The translations under genes and the position numbers were made by a program. The notes below the pieces were generated by a model. That model searched no databases. It saw only the letters and a list, made by a program, of their open reading frames with translations, and was not told where the DNA came from. This document shows, piece by piece, positions 17,126 through 26,202 of a stretch of DNA of 64,000 bases. The DNA comes from Paenibacillus sp. MAHUQ-63. Lineage in GTDB: Bacteria > Bacillota > Bacilli > Paenibacillales > NBRC-103111. The stretch is taken from NCBI RefSeq assembly GCF_028765165.1, contig NZ_JARADB010000003.1:1498042-1562041 (forward strand), read 5' to 3'. The stretch's first letter is position 1. The number at the start of each line of letters is the position of its first letter.

Positions 17126-17182
17126 GTGGAGCCCGATGCCCGCGGATCCGGGACTCGGGACCGGGACCGGTGCACCAACATA

Positions 17183-17210
17183 GGCACCGGCACCGGCACC
17201 GGCACCGGCC
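17183..17210. repeat. Short tandem repeat GGCACC
   Basis: About four and a half units of GGCACC run directly into the left flank (CCGGCCGG) of the repeat element that starts at 17213. Confidence 0.7.
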
Positions 17211-17212
17211 GG

Positions 17213-17397
17213 CTAACGGACACTGCGGCGCTTATTCGGCGGAAAACGGCCGTTTGGCCATTGTAACGGACACCAGAACCGCTATTTGCCGGTTTCGGCG
17301 CGATTTCGCGCTTAGATCGGCATAATAAGGTCTCCGGTGTCCGTTAGCTTGGATGCAAGCCCATTGTCCCACGAATAGCGGCTGTGGTGACCGTTAG
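17213..17397 (+). repeat. Single copy of the 185-bp four-decamer element
   Basis: Decamers at 17214-17223, 17264-17273 (direct), 17337-17346 and 17387-17396 (inverted, the last degenerate as GTGACCGTTA). The spacings 50, 73 and 50 bp are identical to the array at 710-1424, although the bases between have diverged. It lies between the convergent amidase and SPOR-protein genes, and no gene is visible in 17049-17453. Confidence 0.88.
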
Positions 17398-17406
17398 CTT
17401 CGCCAA

Positions 17407-17444
17407 GTGCATCCGACAAAGCTTCATAAGCTCTGTCGGAGCAC
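17407..17444. other. Long hairpin without T-run beside the repeat
   Basis: GTGC and the CCGACAGAGC-type arms pair over about 15 bp with one bulge and a 7-base loop, 10 bp past the stop of the SPOR-protein gene on the minus strand. It lacks a T-run, so it may be a processing or stability hairpin rather than an intrinsic terminator. Confidence 0.45.
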
Positions 17445-17453
17445 TGCGTCATC

Positions 17454-18812
17454 CTAGGAGGCCACGCTAATCTTCTTGAGCAGCTCCTTCTGCGCCAGGA
17501 TGTACTGCATCATGGAAGTTTGGGCCTGCCACAGCATCGCCGTGGAAGGCGATTTTTTGTATTCATCCATAGACTGCACGGCGCTGTTCAAGGAAGCAGT
17601 CATTTTTTGCACGATTGGCTTGGAATCGTCGTTTAAGCCTTCGTTCAGCGCAGCCGTCAGGGTGGTTAAGTTTTGATGCGAGGCGTGAATGGCTTGCAAG
17701 GAGCTGTCCGAAAGCGCCGTCGGCTTCGTTTCCGCAAGATGAATGATGGCCAATTCATTGATCGTCCCCACCAGCTTATCCCCCTCGGCAATAAAGGAAG
17801 GGACCGCTTCCGGCTTCGACCCGCCCCAGCGGATGCCCGCAGCTGCCGGGATATCCAGGCTTTTGACATACACCTCGATCGTCTTGTCCGCCGTTTGGAC
17901 CTGCTGCCTGAGGGTAGTCGCATCCTCTTTGCTTTTCGCAAATCCCACAAAAACAGTAGGTTTATCCGAAGCATCGAGCGCGGAAGCCAAGCCTTTCTTC
18001 CTCAGCGTATCCTGAATTGCTTGAGCGCCCTGCAAGGAGCTGAAAACGCCGTTTTGCAGGAAATTATAGGATTTGGCTGGAATCTGTACAGGGGTCACAG
18101 CTCCCGCCGCGGCCGGAACCGTGGTTCCTTGATCCGTTCCCGTTGAGGCAGTACCGCCCGGGGCCTTGGACGTTCCGCCCGATTGAACGTTCGATGTCGG
18201 CAAGGCGATTGTATTTTTGCCGGAAGCCGGATCCGCCTTCTGGCCATCCGAAGAAAACATGGATAGGACGAAGAAGCCGAACGCGATCCCCGTTACAACA
18301 GCTCCCGCTACCGAGGTGGCAATGCGAATCCAGGGTGTGCCGCCCGATCGGGCATATCTCGGCCCTATTTCTTCTTCGATATAAGGACCTTGCTGCGTCC
18401 AAGTTGACCATTCGTCGCGATTGCGTTCGGTCACCGGCTCTGGCCTATGCGGTGCGGGCGGCGGCGTCTCCCGGCTTTCCTGCTGCTCCCGCACGGCCTG
18501 GGATTCGCGAATGATTCGTTCCACCCGCTCCCCTTCCGTCTCAAACTGGCTCGTCCAGCTCCCGAAATCCGTCGTGAACGTATTCAGGGCATGCGGTTCA
18601 AACAAGCTTTCGACTTGTTCCCGCTCCGCCTGATGATAAGGCGTAACTCCTTCCTGCTGGCGTGTATCTCTATTTTCGCTGTCTATGACTTTGAATTCTT
18701 CCTGATAGAGAGGGATGACCTTCTCTTCCGGACTCGGCACCCGCGTTCCTTTGCGTCCGGCATCCGCAGCTTCCTTGCCGTCAAAACGATACGTGATTCT
18801 TGCTTTACTCAT
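17454..18812 (-). CDS. SPOR domain membrane protein
   Basis: SPOR domains bind denuded glycan strands at division or sporulation septa. The 452-residue product has a long acidic cytosolic N-terminus (about 1-160), a membrane segment (about 165-187), a Ser/Thr/Gly-rich linker and a SPOR domain (about 248-325: YNFLQNGVFSSLQGAQAIQDTL...PTVFVGFAKSKEDA). A helical C-terminal domain of about 125 residues follows. ATG at 18812 has GGAG 10 bp upstream; ATG at 18818 is an alternative. It follows murC after a terminator, which suits a role in wall metabolism; the exact partner is unknown. Confidence 0.85.
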   Translation of the reverse strand: MSKARITYRFDGKEAADAGRKGTRVPSPEEKVIPLYQEEFKVIDSENRDTRQQEGVTPYHQAEREQVESLFEPHALNTFTTDFGSWTSQFETEGERVERIIRESQAVREQQESRETPPPAPHRPEPVTERNRDEWSTWTQQGPYIEEEIGPRYARSGGTPWIRIATSVAGAVVTGIAFGFFVLSMFSSDGQKADPASGKNTIALPTSNVQSGGTSKAPGGTASTGTDQGTTVPAAAGAVTPVQIPAKSYNFLQNGVFSSLQGAQAIQDTLRKKGLASALDASDKPTVFVGFAKSKEDATTLRQQVQTADKTIEVYVKSLDIPAAAGIRWGGSKPEAVPSFIAEGDKLVGTINELAIIHLAETKPTALSDSSLQAIHASHQNLTTLTAALNEGLNDDSKPIVQKMTASLNSAVQSMDEYKKSPSTAMLWQAQTSMMQYILAQKELLKKISVAS

Positions 18813-18923
18813 GCCCATTTCACTCCTCATCATCTGTATTTGGAAACGGTCCTGCCGTCTTCTTGTCCAAATCTTCTGTTACTAGATTATGATTGAGAGA
18901 GTTGAAATATGTTCGCTTGGCAC

Positions 18924-18965
18924 AAAAAAAGACCGCCTACAGCCAATTGGCATGCAGCGATCTTT
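18924..18965 (-). terminator. Terminator of the valS-folC-murC unit
   Basis: Minus-strand hairpin AAGATCGC...GCGGTCTT with an inner GCC-AATT-GGC stem, followed by TTTTTTT, directly after the murC stop. Confidence 0.85.
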
Positions 18966-18968
18966 CTT

Positions 18969-20357
18969 CTAATCGTTCGTCTCGTATTTCTTGCGCAGTG
19001 ATTTTGCCAACCCGTCGGCCGCTTTCCATATATCGCCGGCTCCCATCGTCAGCACCAAATCTCCCGGCTGCACGCATTCGATCAAATAGGTGAGAACCTC
19101 ATCCCGCGTAGCGATATGCCGCACGTTCGGATTGCTGTTGCTCTTAATCAACTCTACCAGCTTGGCTGAGTCTACGCCTTCGATCCGCTGCTCGCCCGCC
19201 GGCGAATAAATGTCCGTAATGATGACCTCGTCCGCCTCATCGAAAGACCGGCTGAACTGCTCGAACAAATAATACGTTCGCGTGTAACGTTGAGGCTGGA
19301 ACACCGCTATGATTCGTTTGCCCGTAGCTTTGGCAGCGGAGATGGTCGCTTGAATTTCAGTCGGATGATGTGCGTAATCATCGATGACCAAAATATTTTC
19401 GACTTCTCCGAGCACCTGGAATCTGCGCTTGGCTCCGCGGAACTCCTGAATCGCTTCGGCAATTTTGCTGAAAGACAGGCCCGCTTCCAAGCAAGTGATT
19501 AACGTCGCGAGTGCGTTATAAACGTTGTGCTTACCCGGAACGGACAAGGAAATTTGGCCTAGTGCCGCTCCCTTGCAGTGAACGGTAAAAGTCACTTTCC
19601 GGTCGCCTAACGTAATATCGCTGGCCACATAGTCAGCATCGGTTTCTATGCCGTACGTGACGACTTCGCTTTGAATGGACGGAATCATTTCACGCAAGAA
19701 AGCGTCATCTTGGCAAACGATCGCTTTGCCGCCCGGGCGCACTTGCGAAAGGAACTGCTTATAAGCTTTCTTCAAGTTCTCGAAATCGCCGTTATAGTTC
19801 TCCAGATGATCCGCTTCGATATTATTGACCAGGGCAAGCGTCGGATGGTATTGCAGGAACGTGCCGTCGCTCTCGTCGGCTTCCGCGACCACGAATTCGC
19901 CTTTGCCCGCTTTGGCGTTGCTGCCCACATTCATAATTTCCCCGCCGATAATATAGGTCGGATCCATACCGCAGATCTCCATGACCAAGGCGATCATCGA
20001 GGACGTCGTCGTTTTGCCGTGTGCTCCGGCTACCGCAATGCCTTTGCGCTCATTCATGAGTCTGGCCAGCATTTGGGAGCGGTGAATGACCGGAATGTTT
20101 AATTCTTCCGCTGCTTGCATTTCCACATTGTCTTTGGACAAGGCTGTCGAATAGACAACCAGATCCGCACCCGATACGTTGCGGGCTTCATGCCCGATGA
20201 AAACCTGCGCACCCTTGGCTTTCAATTTCTCCGTTAACTCTTGGTGTGCCAGATCGGAACCGGAAATCCGGTATCCCATTTCAAGCATGACTTTGGCAAT
20301 AGCACTCATGCCGTATCCGCCGATGCCTATAAAATGTACGTGTTCAGCTTGACTCAC
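18969..20357 (-). CDS. murC: UDP-N-acetylmuramate--L-alanine ligase
   Basis: MurC adds L-alanine to UDP-MurNAc, the first stem-peptide step, in the cytosol. The 462-residue product shows the N-terminal Rossmann region (HFIGIGGYGMSAIA), the ATP loop AGAHGKTTTSS, EADESDGTFL, the DDYAHHPTEI motif and a C-terminal domain ending near GAGDIWKAADGL. I place the start at GTG (20357): it has GGTGAG 6 bp before it and lies 8 bp after the folC stop, whereas the longer frame to 20414 would overlap folC. Confidence 0.96.
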   Translation of the reverse strand: MSQAEHVHFIGIGGYGMSAIAKVMLEMGYRISGSDLAHQELTEKLKAKGAQVFIGHEARNVSGADLVVYSTALSKDNVEMQAAEELNIPVIHRSQMLARLMNERKGIAVAGAHGKTTTSSMIALVMEICGMDPTYIIGGEIMNVGSNAKAGKGEFVVAEADESDGTFLQYHPTLALVNNIEADHLENYNGDFENLKKAYKQFLSQVRPGGKAIVCQDDAFLREMIPSIQSEVVTYGIETDADYVASDITLGDRKVTFTVHCKGAALGQISLSVPGKHNVYNALATLITCLEAGLSFSKIAEAIQEFRGAKRRFQVLGEVENILVIDDYAHHPTEIQATISAAKATGKRIIAVFQPQRYTRTYYLFEQFSRSFDEADEVIITDIYSPAGEQRIEGVDSAKLVELIKSNSNPNVRHIATRDEVLTYLIECVQPGDLVLTMGAGDIWKAADGLAKSLRKKYETND

Positions 20358-20364
20358 GCCGTTC

Positions 20365-21741
20365 TCACCATCCTTTTTCAGAATCGGTTTGATAGGTAAT
20401 CCAAGAACGAACATCAGAGATTAAATACAGCGTGCCGGATACGACCGCCAGATCATCCTGCTCAGTTCTGCTTGTAAGGATTTCCAGTGCCTGCTTCCAA
20501 TCTGGCTCCACGACGATATCCACCTGACGGTTCATATCATGGAGCAGCTCACGTGCCAGGTCGGCAAGCAAGGAGGCATCCCCTTTTTTATGAAAATCGG
20601 GTTCCGTCAGAATAAGAGTATCCACCAATGGTAGTATATGCCTGAGGTAGCCCGTATGATTCTTTGTCGAAAGCATTCCCATCATAAGGTGAAGCTTCTT
20701 GTAGCTGTATACGGTTTGGAGTGCGGCAGCCAGTGTCGCAGCCCCTTCCGGATTATGCGCGCCATCGAGCAGAATGCGCGGCTCGTTCGAGATCATCTCG
20801 AGACGTCCGGGCCAACGGGTCTCTTTCAACCCTCTGTACAAGTCCTCATCATCTACGATAAGGGCGTAGTATTGTCGCAGCACCTCCAGCGTCATCACAG
20901 CCGCAGCGGCATTTCTCAACTGATGCTCGCCATTGAGGGAAATCGGCAATCCGGGAATCGGCCGGAAAGGCCCCCGGAAATCGAAGGTTTGAAGATCCAG
21001 CTCGCTTGTGACATTGGAGAAGTCGAATTGCTGCCCCAGCGTGTACAAGGTTGCCTTCTTCTCTTTCGCCTTCTGCTCGATAACGCTCAAGCCTTCGTGA
21101 GGCTGCGCTGCAGTAATGATCGGAACGCCTGATTTGATAATTCCGGCTTTCTCCGCCGCCACCTTCTCGATCGTATCTCCCAGAATCTCCATATGGTCAT
21201 GGCCGACGTTAGTAATGACGGTTACGACCGGATTGACGATGTTCGTGCTATCCAGCCTTCCCCCCAGGCCCGTCTCCCATACCACATAATCGGGATAAGC
21301 CACTTTGCCGAAATACAGGATCGCCAGCGCCGTGGAAATTTCGAACATGGACGGAGCGCCGAGCTCCGTTTCGGCAATCTCGTCAATGACAGGCTTCATG
21401 TCATTAACTAATCTTAGCAGTACGTCGTCCGGAATATCCTCACCGTTCACTTGGATACGATTCGTATACTTCTCCAAATACGGGGACGTGAACGTCCCCA
21501 CATCATAGCCGCACGCCCGCAAGACGGATGTTAAATATGCGCAGGTAGAGCCTTTGCCGTTCGTTCCCGCCACATGAATGAATTTCAATCTGCGTTCGGG
21601 ATGTCCGAGCTTCTCCATCAGCATCTCCATGCGCGCTAACCCTGGTTTGATGCCAAGCTTTTCCATCCGGCCCACAATCCAGGCAATCGCCTCTTGCGCG
21701 CTCTGGAATGCGTCCGGATGATTGTCTTTGATTTCGTTCAT
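20365..21741 (-). CDS. folC: Folylpolyglutamate synthase / dihydrofolate synthase
   Basis: FolC adds glutamate to dihydropteroate and lengthens the folate polyglutamate tail. The 458-residue product has the Mur-ligase-like ATP loop HVAGTNGKGSTCAYL, the TSPYLEKYTNRIQVNG motif and the C-terminal LLDGAHNPEGA signature. ATG at 21741 has GAGG 9 bp upstream; two earlier in-frame ATGs are possible. It follows valS as in Bacillus and sits just ahead of murC. Confidence 0.96.
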   Translation of the reverse strand: MNEIKDNHPDAFQSAQEAIAWIVGRMEKLGIKPGLARMEMLMEKLGHPERRLKFIHVAGTNGKGSTCAYLTSVLRACGYDVGTFTSPYLEKYTNRIQVNGEDIPDDVLLRLVNDMKPVIDEIAETELGAPSMFEISTALAILYFGKVAYPDYVVWETGLGGRLDSTNIVNPVVTVITNVGHDHMEILGDTIEKVAAEKAGIIKSGVPIITAAQPHEGLSVIEQKAKEKKATLYTLGQQFDFSNVTSELDLQTFDFRGPFRPIPGLPISLNGEHQLRNAAAAVMTLEVLRQYYALIVDDEDLYRGLKETRWPGRLEMISNEPRILLDGAHNPEGAATLAAALQTVYSYKKLHLMMGMLSTKNHTGYLRHILPLVDTLILTEPDFHKKGDASLLADLARELLHDMNRQVDIVVEPDWKQALEILTSRTEQDDLAVVSGTLYLISDVRSWITYQTDSEKGW

Positions 21742-21811
21742 CGATCTCATCCTCATTTACTATATGAATCACCTTGTATGCGTAACTAGGCAATCGTTGG
21801 TTTTGCGAAAA

Positions 21812-24481
21812 TTATGCTTGTAATTCCGCTAATCGAGCAATCACTTTATCCCGCTTATCCGCATAATCGGCAAGCTTCGCTTTCTCTTCCTCGATGACCT
21901 TCGCAGGCGCCTTGGCGACAAAGCCTTCGTTGCCCAGCTTCTTCTCGATACGGGCCACTTCGCCGTGCAGAGTCTGCAGCTCTTTGTCCAGCCGCACCAG
22001 CTCTTGCGCGATGTCGATCAGCCCGGCCAGCGGCAGGAACAGCTCTGCGCCTGTGATGATCGCCGTCATCGCTTTGTCAGGGGCCGCCATGTCGGCATTG
22101 ATTTGCAGCAAGGACGTGTTGCAGAAGCGTTTCAAATAGTCTTCGTTACGCTGCAGAATAGCTTGCGTTTCGACGCTTGCCGGTTTGATCAGCAGCTCTA
22201 CCTTCTTGCTCATCGGCACGTTGACTTCGGAACGGATGTTACGCACGGAGCGAATTGCGTCCATAAGCAGCTCCATCTCGCGCACCGCATCCGGGGATTC
22301 GAACGCCGGGTTCTCCGTCGGCCAGGATGCGAGCGTGATCGTTTCGCCTTCATGCGGCAGATGCTGCCAAATCTCCTCGGAGATGAACGGCATGAACGGA
22401 TGGATCAGGCGCTGCGTGCGGTCGAGCACATAAGCGAGGACGGACTGCGTCTTTCTCTTCGCAGCGGCATCCGTGCCGTACAGGCTCAATTTGCTGAACT
22501 CAATGTACCAGTCGCAGAGATCGTCCCAAATGAAGTTGTACAGCAAGCGTCCGGTTTCACCGAATTCATAGCTGTCGATGAGACGGGTAACATCGCGCAC
22601 GGTTTCGTTCAAACGATGCAGAATCCAGCGGTCCGCCGTACCGAGCTCGCCGGACAGATCGATGTCCGCTGCCGTTACGCCTTCGAGATTCATCAGCGCA
22701 AAGCGGGAAGCATTCCAAATCTTGTTGGCGAAATTCCGCGCCTGCTCGACGCGCTCCCAACGGAAGCGGAGATCCTGCCCCGGCGTGCTGCTGGTCGAAA
22801 TCATGTAGCGCATCGCATCGGCGCCGTACTTCTCGATAACCTCCAGCGGGTCTACGCCGTTGCCGAGCGATTTGGACATTTTGCGGCCTTCCGAGTCGCG
22901 TACGAGACCGTGCATCAGAACGTCTTTGAAAGGAATTTGGTCCGTGAATTCGAGCGCCGTGAAAATCATCCGGGCTACCCAGAAATAAATGATATCATAT
23001 CCCGTTACTAGAACATTCGTAGGATAGTAACGTTTCAAGTCCTCCGTATCGTTCGGCCAGCCCAATGTGGAGAAAGGCCATAGCGCAGAGCTGAACCATG
23101 TATCCAGTACATCGTTATCCTGCTTCAGGTTCGTGCTTTGGCAGCTGGAGCAGGCATGGGCATCCTCGCGCGATACGGTGATATGGCCGCAATCCGCACA
23201 ATGCCAAGCCGGAATACGGTGACCCCACCATAGCTGGCGGGAAATACACCAGTCGCGTACGTTCTCGATCCAGTTCAGGTACGTTTTCTCGAAACGGTCC
23301 GGTACGAAGTTAACGCCTTTGCCCGATTTCTGCGCTTGAATCGCTTGATCGGCAAGCGGCTGCATCTTCACGAACCACTGCGTGGACAAGTACGGCTCGA
23401 TAACCGCGCCGCTGCGCTCGCTGTGCCCTACCTGGTGAACGTGCTCTTCAATTTTGATCAGAACGCCTTGTTCTTTGAGGTCGGCCACGATTTGCTTGCG
23501 GCACTCGAAACGGTCTAGGCCTTGGTAAGGGCCCGCGTTCGCATTCATCGTACCGGATTCGTCCATAACGAGAATTTGCGGAAGATCGTGGCGCTTGCCT
23601 ACTTCGAAGTCGTTCGGGTCGTGCGCAGGCGTAATCTTCACTGCGCCGCTTCCGAACTCTTTCTCTACGTACTCGTCGGCAATAACCGGAATCTCGCGGT
23701 TAACGATCGGCAGCAGCAGTTTCTTGCCGATCAAGTGCTGGTACCGCTCATCCTTCGGATGTACGGCAACAGCCGTATCGCCGAGCATCGTCTCGGGACG
23801 CGTCGTCGCGACCGTGATGGCATCCTGGCCGTCCGTCGTTCTGTAAGTCAGGTGGTACAGGGCGCCTTGCACCTCTTTGTATTCAACTTCGATGTCGGAT
23901 AGGGCGGTGCGGGCGGCAGGATCCCAGTTAATAATATAGTTGCCGCGGTAGATTAACCCTTTCTCATAGAGCGAAACGAAAACTTCGCGAACCGCTTGGG
24001 ACAGTCCTTCGTCGAGTGTGAAGCGCTCACGGGAGTAGTCCAAGGAGAAGCCCATCTTGGCCCACTGCTCGCGAATCGTATTGGCGTATTGTTCTTTCCA
24101 TTCCCAAACTTTCTCCAGGAATTTCTCACGGCCGAGGTCGTATCTCGTTTGCCCTTGCTCGCGGAGCTTCTGTTCAACCTTCGTTTGCGTTGCTATACCC
24201 GCATGGTCGGAGCCTGGCAGCCATAGTGTGTCAAAGCCCTGCATCCGCTTCGTGCGAACGAGGATGTCCTGCAGCGTGAAATCGAGCGCATGCCCGATAT
24301 GCAGCATCCCGGTCACGTTAGGAGGCGGAATCACGATCGTGTATGTTTCCGCGTCCGGACGGCCGCCCGCCTTGAAGAACTCGTTCTTGATCCAGAAGTC
24401 GTACCACTTGCGCTCCGCTTCTTTCGGATCGTACGTCGTTGGCATTTGCAATTGTTCTTTGGTTTCATTTGCTTCTGTCAT
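21812..24481 (-). CDS. valS: Valyl-tRNA synthetase
   Basis: This class I synthetase charges tRNA-Val. The 889-residue product has the HIGH motif (NVTGMLHIGHALD), the editing CP1 domain, a Cys-rich segment (WHCADCGHITV...CSSCQS), the KMSKS motif (GRKMSKSLGNG), the anticodon-binding domain and a C-terminal coiled coil (about 820-885). Its transcript has a T-box leader, which couples expression to uncharged tRNA. folC and murC follow without a terminator between, so they may respond too. Confidence 0.98.
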   Translation of the reverse strand: MTEANETKEQLQMPTTYDPKEAERKWYDFWIKNEFFKAGGRPDAETYTIVIPPPNVTGMLHIGHALDFTLQDILVRTKRMQGFDTLWLPGSDHAGIATQTKVEQKLREQGQTRYDLGREKFLEKVWEWKEQYANTIREQWAKMGFSLDYSRERFTLDEGLSQAVREVFVSLYEKGLIYRGNYIINWDPAARTALSDIEVEYKEVQGALYHLTYRTTDGQDAITVATTRPETMLGDTAVAVHPKDERYQHLIGKKLLLPIVNREIPVIADEYVEKEFGSGAVKITPAHDPNDFEVGKRHDLPQILVMDESGTMNANAGPYQGLDRFECRKQIVADLKEQGVLIKIEEHVHQVGHSERSGAVIEPYLSTQWFVKMQPLADQAIQAQKSGKGVNFVPDRFEKTYLNWIENVRDWCISRQLWWGHRIPAWHCADCGHITVSREDAHACSSCQSTNLKQDNDVLDTWFSSALWPFSTLGWPNDTEDLKRYYPTNVLVTGYDIIYFWVARMIFTALEFTDQIPFKDVLMHGLVRDSEGRKMSKSLGNGVDPLEVIEKYGADAMRYMISTSSTPGQDLRFRWERVEQARNFANKIWNASRFALMNLEGVTAADIDLSGELGTADRWILHRLNETVRDVTRLIDSYEFGETGRLLYNFIWDDLCDWYIEFSKLSLYGTDAAAKRKTQSVLAYVLDRTQRLIHPFMPFISEEIWQHLPHEGETITLASWPTENPAFESPDAVREMELLMDAIRSVRNIRSEVNVPMSKKVELLIKPASVETQAILQRNEDYLKRFCNTSLLQINADMAAPDKAMTAIITGAELFLPLAGLIDIAQELVRLDKELQTLHGEVARIEKKLGNEGFVAKAPAKVIEEEKAKLADYADKRDKVIARLAELQA

Positions 24482-24560
24482 AAGTTTACCTCCATCACTG
24501 TTATCGCTGTTGAATCGGCTCTGGGAGCCTGTAATTAATCTTGGACACCGGTAAAATCAA

Positions 24561-24602
24561 ACAAAAAAAGCCCTTCGCCCGCAAAGGACGAAAGGCTTGC
24601 TT
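24561..24602 (-). terminator. T-box terminator hairpin
   Basis: Minus-strand stem AAGCCTTTCGTCC...GGGCGAAGGGCTT, followed by TTTTTTTG, directly after the T-box sequence. It is the regulated intrinsic terminator of the valS leader. Confidence 0.9.
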
Positions 24603-24847
24603 CCGTGGTACCACCTTTATTCCGCACAGCTTCAATGATGAAGCGCACGGCTCTCGAACAGATAACGGCTGCGGCCGGCAAATGCTAAGCCTGCGACCCT
24701 TCGGGCGCTTGCATCACATTCACAACTCCAGGGCGACTTCGTTCGGTTGCTTCCTATGGAACCTTTCAGCGCTGCAGTTCCACTCTCTGAAGGGCATTCC
24801 GCCTACTACTCCCTATCGACGTTTCCAATATTACTCAAAATGGTTTA
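24563..24847 (-). ncRNA. T-box leader of valS
   Basis: The minus-strand leader has an AGTA/GAGTAGTAGG segment near its start and the highly conserved T-box AAAGGTGGTACCACGG (about 24603-24618), which pairs with the tRNA acceptor end and forms the antiterminator. A terminator hairpin with a T-run follows. A GTC codon (Val; 24735-24737), in GAAGTCGCC, is a candidate specifier, consistent with the downstream gene. The specifier choice is my reading, not a fold. Confidence 0.93.
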
Positions 24848-24853
24848 CATCAT

Positions 24854-24882
24854 ATGATATCGAACATTTGTAACTGAGTCAA
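24854..24882 (-). promoter_or_regulatory. Promoter of the valS T-box transcript
   Basis: On the minus strand TTGACT (24877-24882), a 17-bp spacer and TATCAT (24854-24859), placed just ahead of the leader. Confidence 0.7.
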
Positions 24883-24952
24883 TATATCATTCCAGTATTA
24901 CCGATTATACATAAAATATGCTTCAAGTTGAAAGATGTTCCCCACATAGAAT

Positions 24953-24990
24953 AAGAGCCCCCGGCCGTTATCACAGCCGGAGGCTCTTGC
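24953..24990 (-). terminator. Terminator after spoVID
   Basis: Minus-strand hairpin AAGAGCCTCCGGC...GGCCGGGGGCTCTT followed by ATTCT, 16 bp past the spoVID stop. It separates spoVID from the valS transcript. Confidence 0.82.
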
Positions 24991-25005
24991 CTATGTATCG
25001 GTACA

Positions 25006-26091
25006 TTATCTTGGGAGATAAATGACCTGCCCGATAGAAATCTCCTGATCGCTCAGCCTGTTCAGGAGCTGAAGCTCGCGCGGATTGATCTGATAACGCT
25101 TGGCGATCGACTCCAGCGTGTCTTCCTTCTGCACGATGCACATCTTCAGCTTGCGGAATTCCTGCGAATTCTCACTGCTCTGCAGGAATAGACGCTTCCA
25201 TTCGACCGCATCTATACGCGACTCCTCGGCGAGCGCAGCCTGGGCTTCTTCTTCAGACTTCCGCTTATCCGCGAGGTACGAGCCTGCCTTGGACAGCAGG
25301 GATTTGATGCCGTACGGGTTAATCTCAACAGCCTCGTTGGCCTTTTTACCAAACGCAACTTTAAGATCCTTCTTCTCTTCCGTAACCACCGTGCTCTCCG
25401 AATGGGGGCTCACCTTCAATTCTGTTTGTTCGATCTCCACAACGACCGATCCGCCGTCATCATCTTCCTGAACGGCCGGCGGCGCAAACTGCGGCTCAGG
25501 CGTTTCATACACAGGTGCCGGCGGCGGCTGGGACACTTGCGGCTGAGACTCGACCTGAGGCTCGATCTGGGGCTCGACCTGAGGCTCGGGCTGCGGAACC
25601 GGCGGAATGTAAGGCGTCTCTTGAATCGGCTCTACGGGTAAAGCGGCCGGAGGTTCGTTCCGCGGATAGTCGACTTCGTGCACGAACGTTACTTCCTCTT
25701 CCTCCCGCCAGCTCTCTACCGGAGCCGAAACGATTTCCACACCCTGCAGCGACAGCACACCGGTTACATTCAAGCTTCTCGCCGACAGGAGATCAATATC
25801 GAAATTTTCGATCTCCACTTGGATATCCTCGACGCGATGAATGCGATTCAAGGGCAGCGTGATCTCGACAGGAATCAAGTGCTCGAGAAGCCGCGGCGCC
25901 CCCCCTTCTTCACTGGCATAGTTGCCGGATAGCTGCAAATTCCCCTTCAGTATCGCTTGATCATCCAAAGTAAGCACCTGAATGTGAGGAACCAATTCCA
26001 CATCGTTCAACTCTTGTATCCCCGCCAAATCTTCTTGCAGATGAACGCGCTCGTAGATATCGAATCTCAGACCTGGTTGTTGTTCAGACAC
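25006..26091 (-). CDS. spoVID: Stage VI sporulation protein D, spore coat encasement (LysM)
   Basis: SpoVID helps coat layers to encase the forespore. The 361-residue product has the SpoVID N-terminal domain (about 6-145), a central acidic segment of Pro/Gln/Glu repeats (EPQVEPQIEPQVESQPQ), and a C-terminal LysM domain (about 315-361: VQKEDTLESIAKRYQINPREL). I chose the GTG at 26091 because GGGAGG lies 9 bp before it; the upstream ATG at 26154 has no clear site. Bacillus has spoVID next to hemL and near valS, which agrees. Confidence 0.9.
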   Translation of the reverse strand: MSEQQPGLRFDIYERVHLQEDLAGIQELNDVELVPHIQVLTLDDQAILKGNLQLSGNYASEEGGAPRLLEHLIPVEITLPLNRIHRVEDIQVEIENFDIDLLSARSLNVTGVLSLQGVEIVSAPVESWREEEEVTFVHEVDYPRNEPPAALPVEPIQETPYIPPVPQPEPQVEPQIEPQVESQPQVSQPPPAPVYETPEPQFAPPAVQEDDDGGSVVVEIEQTELKVSPHSESTVVTEEKKDLKVAFGKKANEAVEINPYGIKSLLSKAGSYLADKRKSEEEAQAALAEESRIDAVEWKRLFLQSSENSQEFRKLKMCIVQKEDTLESIAKRYQINPRELQLLNRLSDQEISIGQVIYLPR

Positions 26092-26202
26092 CGGATTAAT
26101 CCTCCCTTCCATCAAACCCGGATGCCGGAGGGCATTCTCGGATTGTTGGGCCATTTACTTGTTTGTCTTTCTAAGTATATGGGTGGGAAGGGCCAGGCAT
26201 GA

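Noticed and set aside
21965..23011. 348-codon open frame opposite valS
   Set aside because: Shadow of the valS coding sequence; composition follows the real gene.
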